The translations under genes were made by a program, and so were the position numbers. From Pseudomonadota bacterium (GTDB lineage: Bacteria; Pseudomonadota; Alphaproteobacteria; Rhizobiales; Rhizobiaceae), in assembly GCA_023388675.1 (NCBI GenBank), contig JAEWFU010000385.1, positions 1 through 6,339 of the forward strand: 6,339 nt of DNA, read 5' to 3'. Of this stretch, positions 4,901-6,339 are shown piece after piece; positions within the stretch are counted from its first letter, which is position 1; each line of letters starts with the position of its first letter. Below the pieces are notes generated by a model. It did not search any database. It had not been told where the DNA came from and saw nothing but the letters and a program-made list of their open reading frames with translations.

Positions 4901-6339
4901 ATGGATACGATGGCCGCCATCAAGCAGACCTTCTTCCAGGAGTGCGAGGAACAGCTCACCGAGATGGAAGAAGGGCTGTTGATGATCGAACGCGAGGAAG
5001 GCGATCTCGAGACGATCAACGCCGTCTTCCGCGCCGTTCACTCGATCAAGGGGGGCGCCGGCGCTTTCGGGCTCGACGACCTCGTGCGTTTTGCGCACAC
5101 CTTCGAAACAACGCTTGACGGAATGCGCTCGGGCAAGCTGGAAATCACCCCGCAGATCGTCAAGCTGATGCTGCGCTCCGCCGACATCCTGTCCGACCTG
5201 GTGCGTATCTCCCGCGACGGCGGCGAGATGGATGCTGTCCGCGTGGCGCAGATGGCCGACGAACTGAGCAAGGCCGGCGGCGCGGCCCCTGTCCCGGCTG
5301 CTCCCGCTGCTGCTGCGGCCGACTTTTCCTTCGAGCCCGTTGCTGCAAGCGGTGACGGCCCGAAGGTCGACGAGTTCGGCTTCGCACCCGTCCAGATTTC
5401 CTTCGATACGCTGATTGCCGAGGATATCGCCGCCGGCGCGCATTGTTTCGCGATCAGCTTCACGCCAAGGCCGGAGCTCTACTCCAAGGCCAATGACGCC
5501 CTGCGGCTGCTGCGCGAGCTCGGCCGGCTGGGAGTGATGGAAGTCACCTGTGACGTTTCCGCGCTGCCACCGCTCGACGAGATCGATCCGGAAGGCGCTT
5601 ACCTGACCTGGAAGATCAACCTGTCCACTGACGCCGATGAAAAGTCGGTGCGTGAGATCTTCGAGTTCGTGGAATTCGATTGCGATCTGTCGATCGATGT
5701 CGATCTCGTCGGCATGGACGAGGAAAGCGCTGCCCAGACCGTGGAGGCCATCCTTGCACAGGTCGCCGTCCAGGAAGCGGCCCAGCCTCAAGCGGAGCCT
5801 GCCCCTGTGGAGCCGGCCCCGGTTCAGATCGAGCCGCAAGCTGCACCGGAGCCTGCACCAAAGGCACCTGTTGCAGCCAATCAGCAGTCTCAGCCGGCAG
5901 CGCAGGCCGCCCAGCAGCCCGGGGCCACCATTCGCGTCGATCTCGACCGTGTCGATCGCCTGATCGATCTGGTCGGCGAACTGGTCATCAATCAGTCGAT
6001 GCTGGCGCAACGCGTAACCGAGGCCGGCATAGCCCGCCTTTCGGACGTCGCCGTGGGCCTTGACGACCTCGAGCATCTCACCCGCGAGATCCAGGATTCC
6101 GTCATGGCGATCCGCGCGCAGCCGGTGCGGCCGATCTTCCAGCGCATGTCCCGCGTCGTACGTGAGGTCGCCGACATGACGGGCAAGTCGGTCCGCCTCG
6201 TCACGGAAGGCGAGAATTGCGAGGTCGACAAGACGGTCATCGAGCGGCTGGCCGATCCGCTGACGCATATGATCCGCAACGCGATCGACCATGGCCTGGA
6301 AAAGCCCGAGGATCGCGTAAAGGCCGGCAAGCCCGAACA
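4901..6339 (+). CDS. cheA: Chemotaxis histidine kinase CheA, N-terminal 479 residues (partial)
   Basis: This kinase couples receptor arrays to CheY and CheB. The P1/HPt domain covers about residues 1-125: FFQECEEQLTEMEEGLL (11-27), then AVHSIKGGAGAFGL (45-58) with phosphorylated His47. An Ala/Pro linker (127-141) leads to a P2 response-regulator-binding region (about 158-272, FAPVQISFDTLIAEDI..., FTPRPELYSKANDALRLLREL). A second Ala/Pro/Gln-rich linker (289-341) precedes the P3 dimerisation helices (343-405: IRVDLDRVDRLIDLVGELVIN, the canonical CheA signature). The P4 ATPase domain begins at about 406, with the N-box DPLTHMIRNAIDHGLE (452-467) near the window edge. The G boxes and the CheW-like P5 domain lie outside. 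Linkers and length suit the long rhizobial CheA (more than 700 aa) rather than the 654-aa E. coli form. It follows cheY1 by 20 bases. Further che genes (cheW, cheR, cheB, cheY2, cheD) would be expected downstream. Confidence 0.96.
   Translation, partial: MDTMAAIKQTFFQECEEQLTEMEEGLLMIEREEGDLETINAVFRAVHSIKGGAGAFGLDDLVRFAHTFETTLDGMRSGKLEITPQIVKLMLRSADILSDLVRISRDGGEMDAVRVAQMADELSKAGGAAPVPAAPAAAAADFSFEPVAASGDGPKVDEFGFAPVQISFDTLIAEDIAAGAHCFAISFTPRPELYSKANDALRLLRELGRLGVMEVTCDVSALPPLDEIDPEGAYLTWKINLSTDADEKSVREIFEFVEFDCDLSIDVDLVGMDEESAAQTVEAILAQVAVQEAAQPQAEPAPVEPAPVQIEPQAAPEPAPKAPVAANQQSQPAAQAAQQPGATIRVDLDRVDRLIDLVGELVINQSMLAQRVTEAGIARLSDVAVGLDDLEHLTREIQDSVMAIRAQPVRPIFQRMSRVVREVADMTGKSVRLVTEGENCEVDKTVIERLADPLTHMIRNAIDHGLEKPEDRVKAGKPE

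Noticed and set aside
4493..6292. Long minus-strand open frame of about 599 codons opposite cheA, cheY1 and the end of the STAS gene
   Set aside because: It mirrors strongly supported genes with clear domain motifs. Its translation is rich in Arg, Leu, Asp and His without recognisable family motifs, as usual for antisense frames in GC-rich DNA, and it would overlap three real genes.
1..6339. Mobile elements, CRISPR arrays, tRNA or rRNA genes, attachment sites
   Set aside because: No transposase-like product, terminal repeats, spaced direct repeats or tRNA-like fold were seen by eye; all genes look native and similar in base composition.

Overview
The window is GC-rich, densely coded DNA with strong Shine-Dalgarno sequences. 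Its gene content and order point to an alphaproteobacterium of the Rhizobiales (Hyphomicrobiales), perhaps near Mesorhizobium, Sinorhizobium or Agrobacterium. The main argument is a soluble globin-coupled chemoreceptor followed by a small STAS protein, cheY1 and cheA. That is the head of the che operon described in Sinorhizobium and Agrobacterium (icpA-orf2/cheS-cheY1-cheA-...). The species cannot be fixed from the sequence alone.

Left part (1-2337) is metabolic. On the minus strand, positions 886 to 1 encode the first 295 residues of a CoA-acylating methylmalonate-semialdehyde dehydrogenase (mmsA/iolA type); its C-terminus lies outside the window. A LysR-family regulator (1034-1915, plus strand) is divergent from it across a 147-base intergenic region that holds candidate promoters and operator-like repeats. 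The regulator is therefore a good candidate controller of mmsA. A RidA/YjgF-family gene (1990-2337) follows the regulator on the same strand after 74 bases.

Middle (2338-2620) is a 283-base non-coding stretch. It has a GC-rich 10-bp hairpin just after ridA (a possible terminator without a T-tract), a weak promoter candidate, and a leader with a small hairpin and a T-rich stretch directly before the chemoreceptor start. No convincing gene was seen there.

Right part (2621-6339) is the beginning of a chemotaxis operon, all on the plus strand and tightly packed. It encodes a globin-coupled methyl-accepting chemotaxis protein (530 aa, no membrane segments), a 95-aa STAS-like CheS protein, CheY1 (121 aa) and the first 479 residues of CheA. 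Gaps between these genes are 11, 2 and 20 bases. In the known rhizobial scheme the receptor, CheA and CheW form the sensory array. CheA autophosphorylates on its P1 histidine and passes phosphate to CheY proteins. CheY1 acts as a phosphate sink, and CheS bound to CheA speeds drainage of that sink. The globin domain suggests a gas (oxygen) or redox input.

I see no mobile element, CRISPR array, tRNA or rRNA. The window reads as ordinary core-genome sequence of a rhizobial-type bacterium. The more unusual points are the STAS-like protein lacking the usual phosphorylatable serine and the poorly marked translation start of the chemoreceptor.
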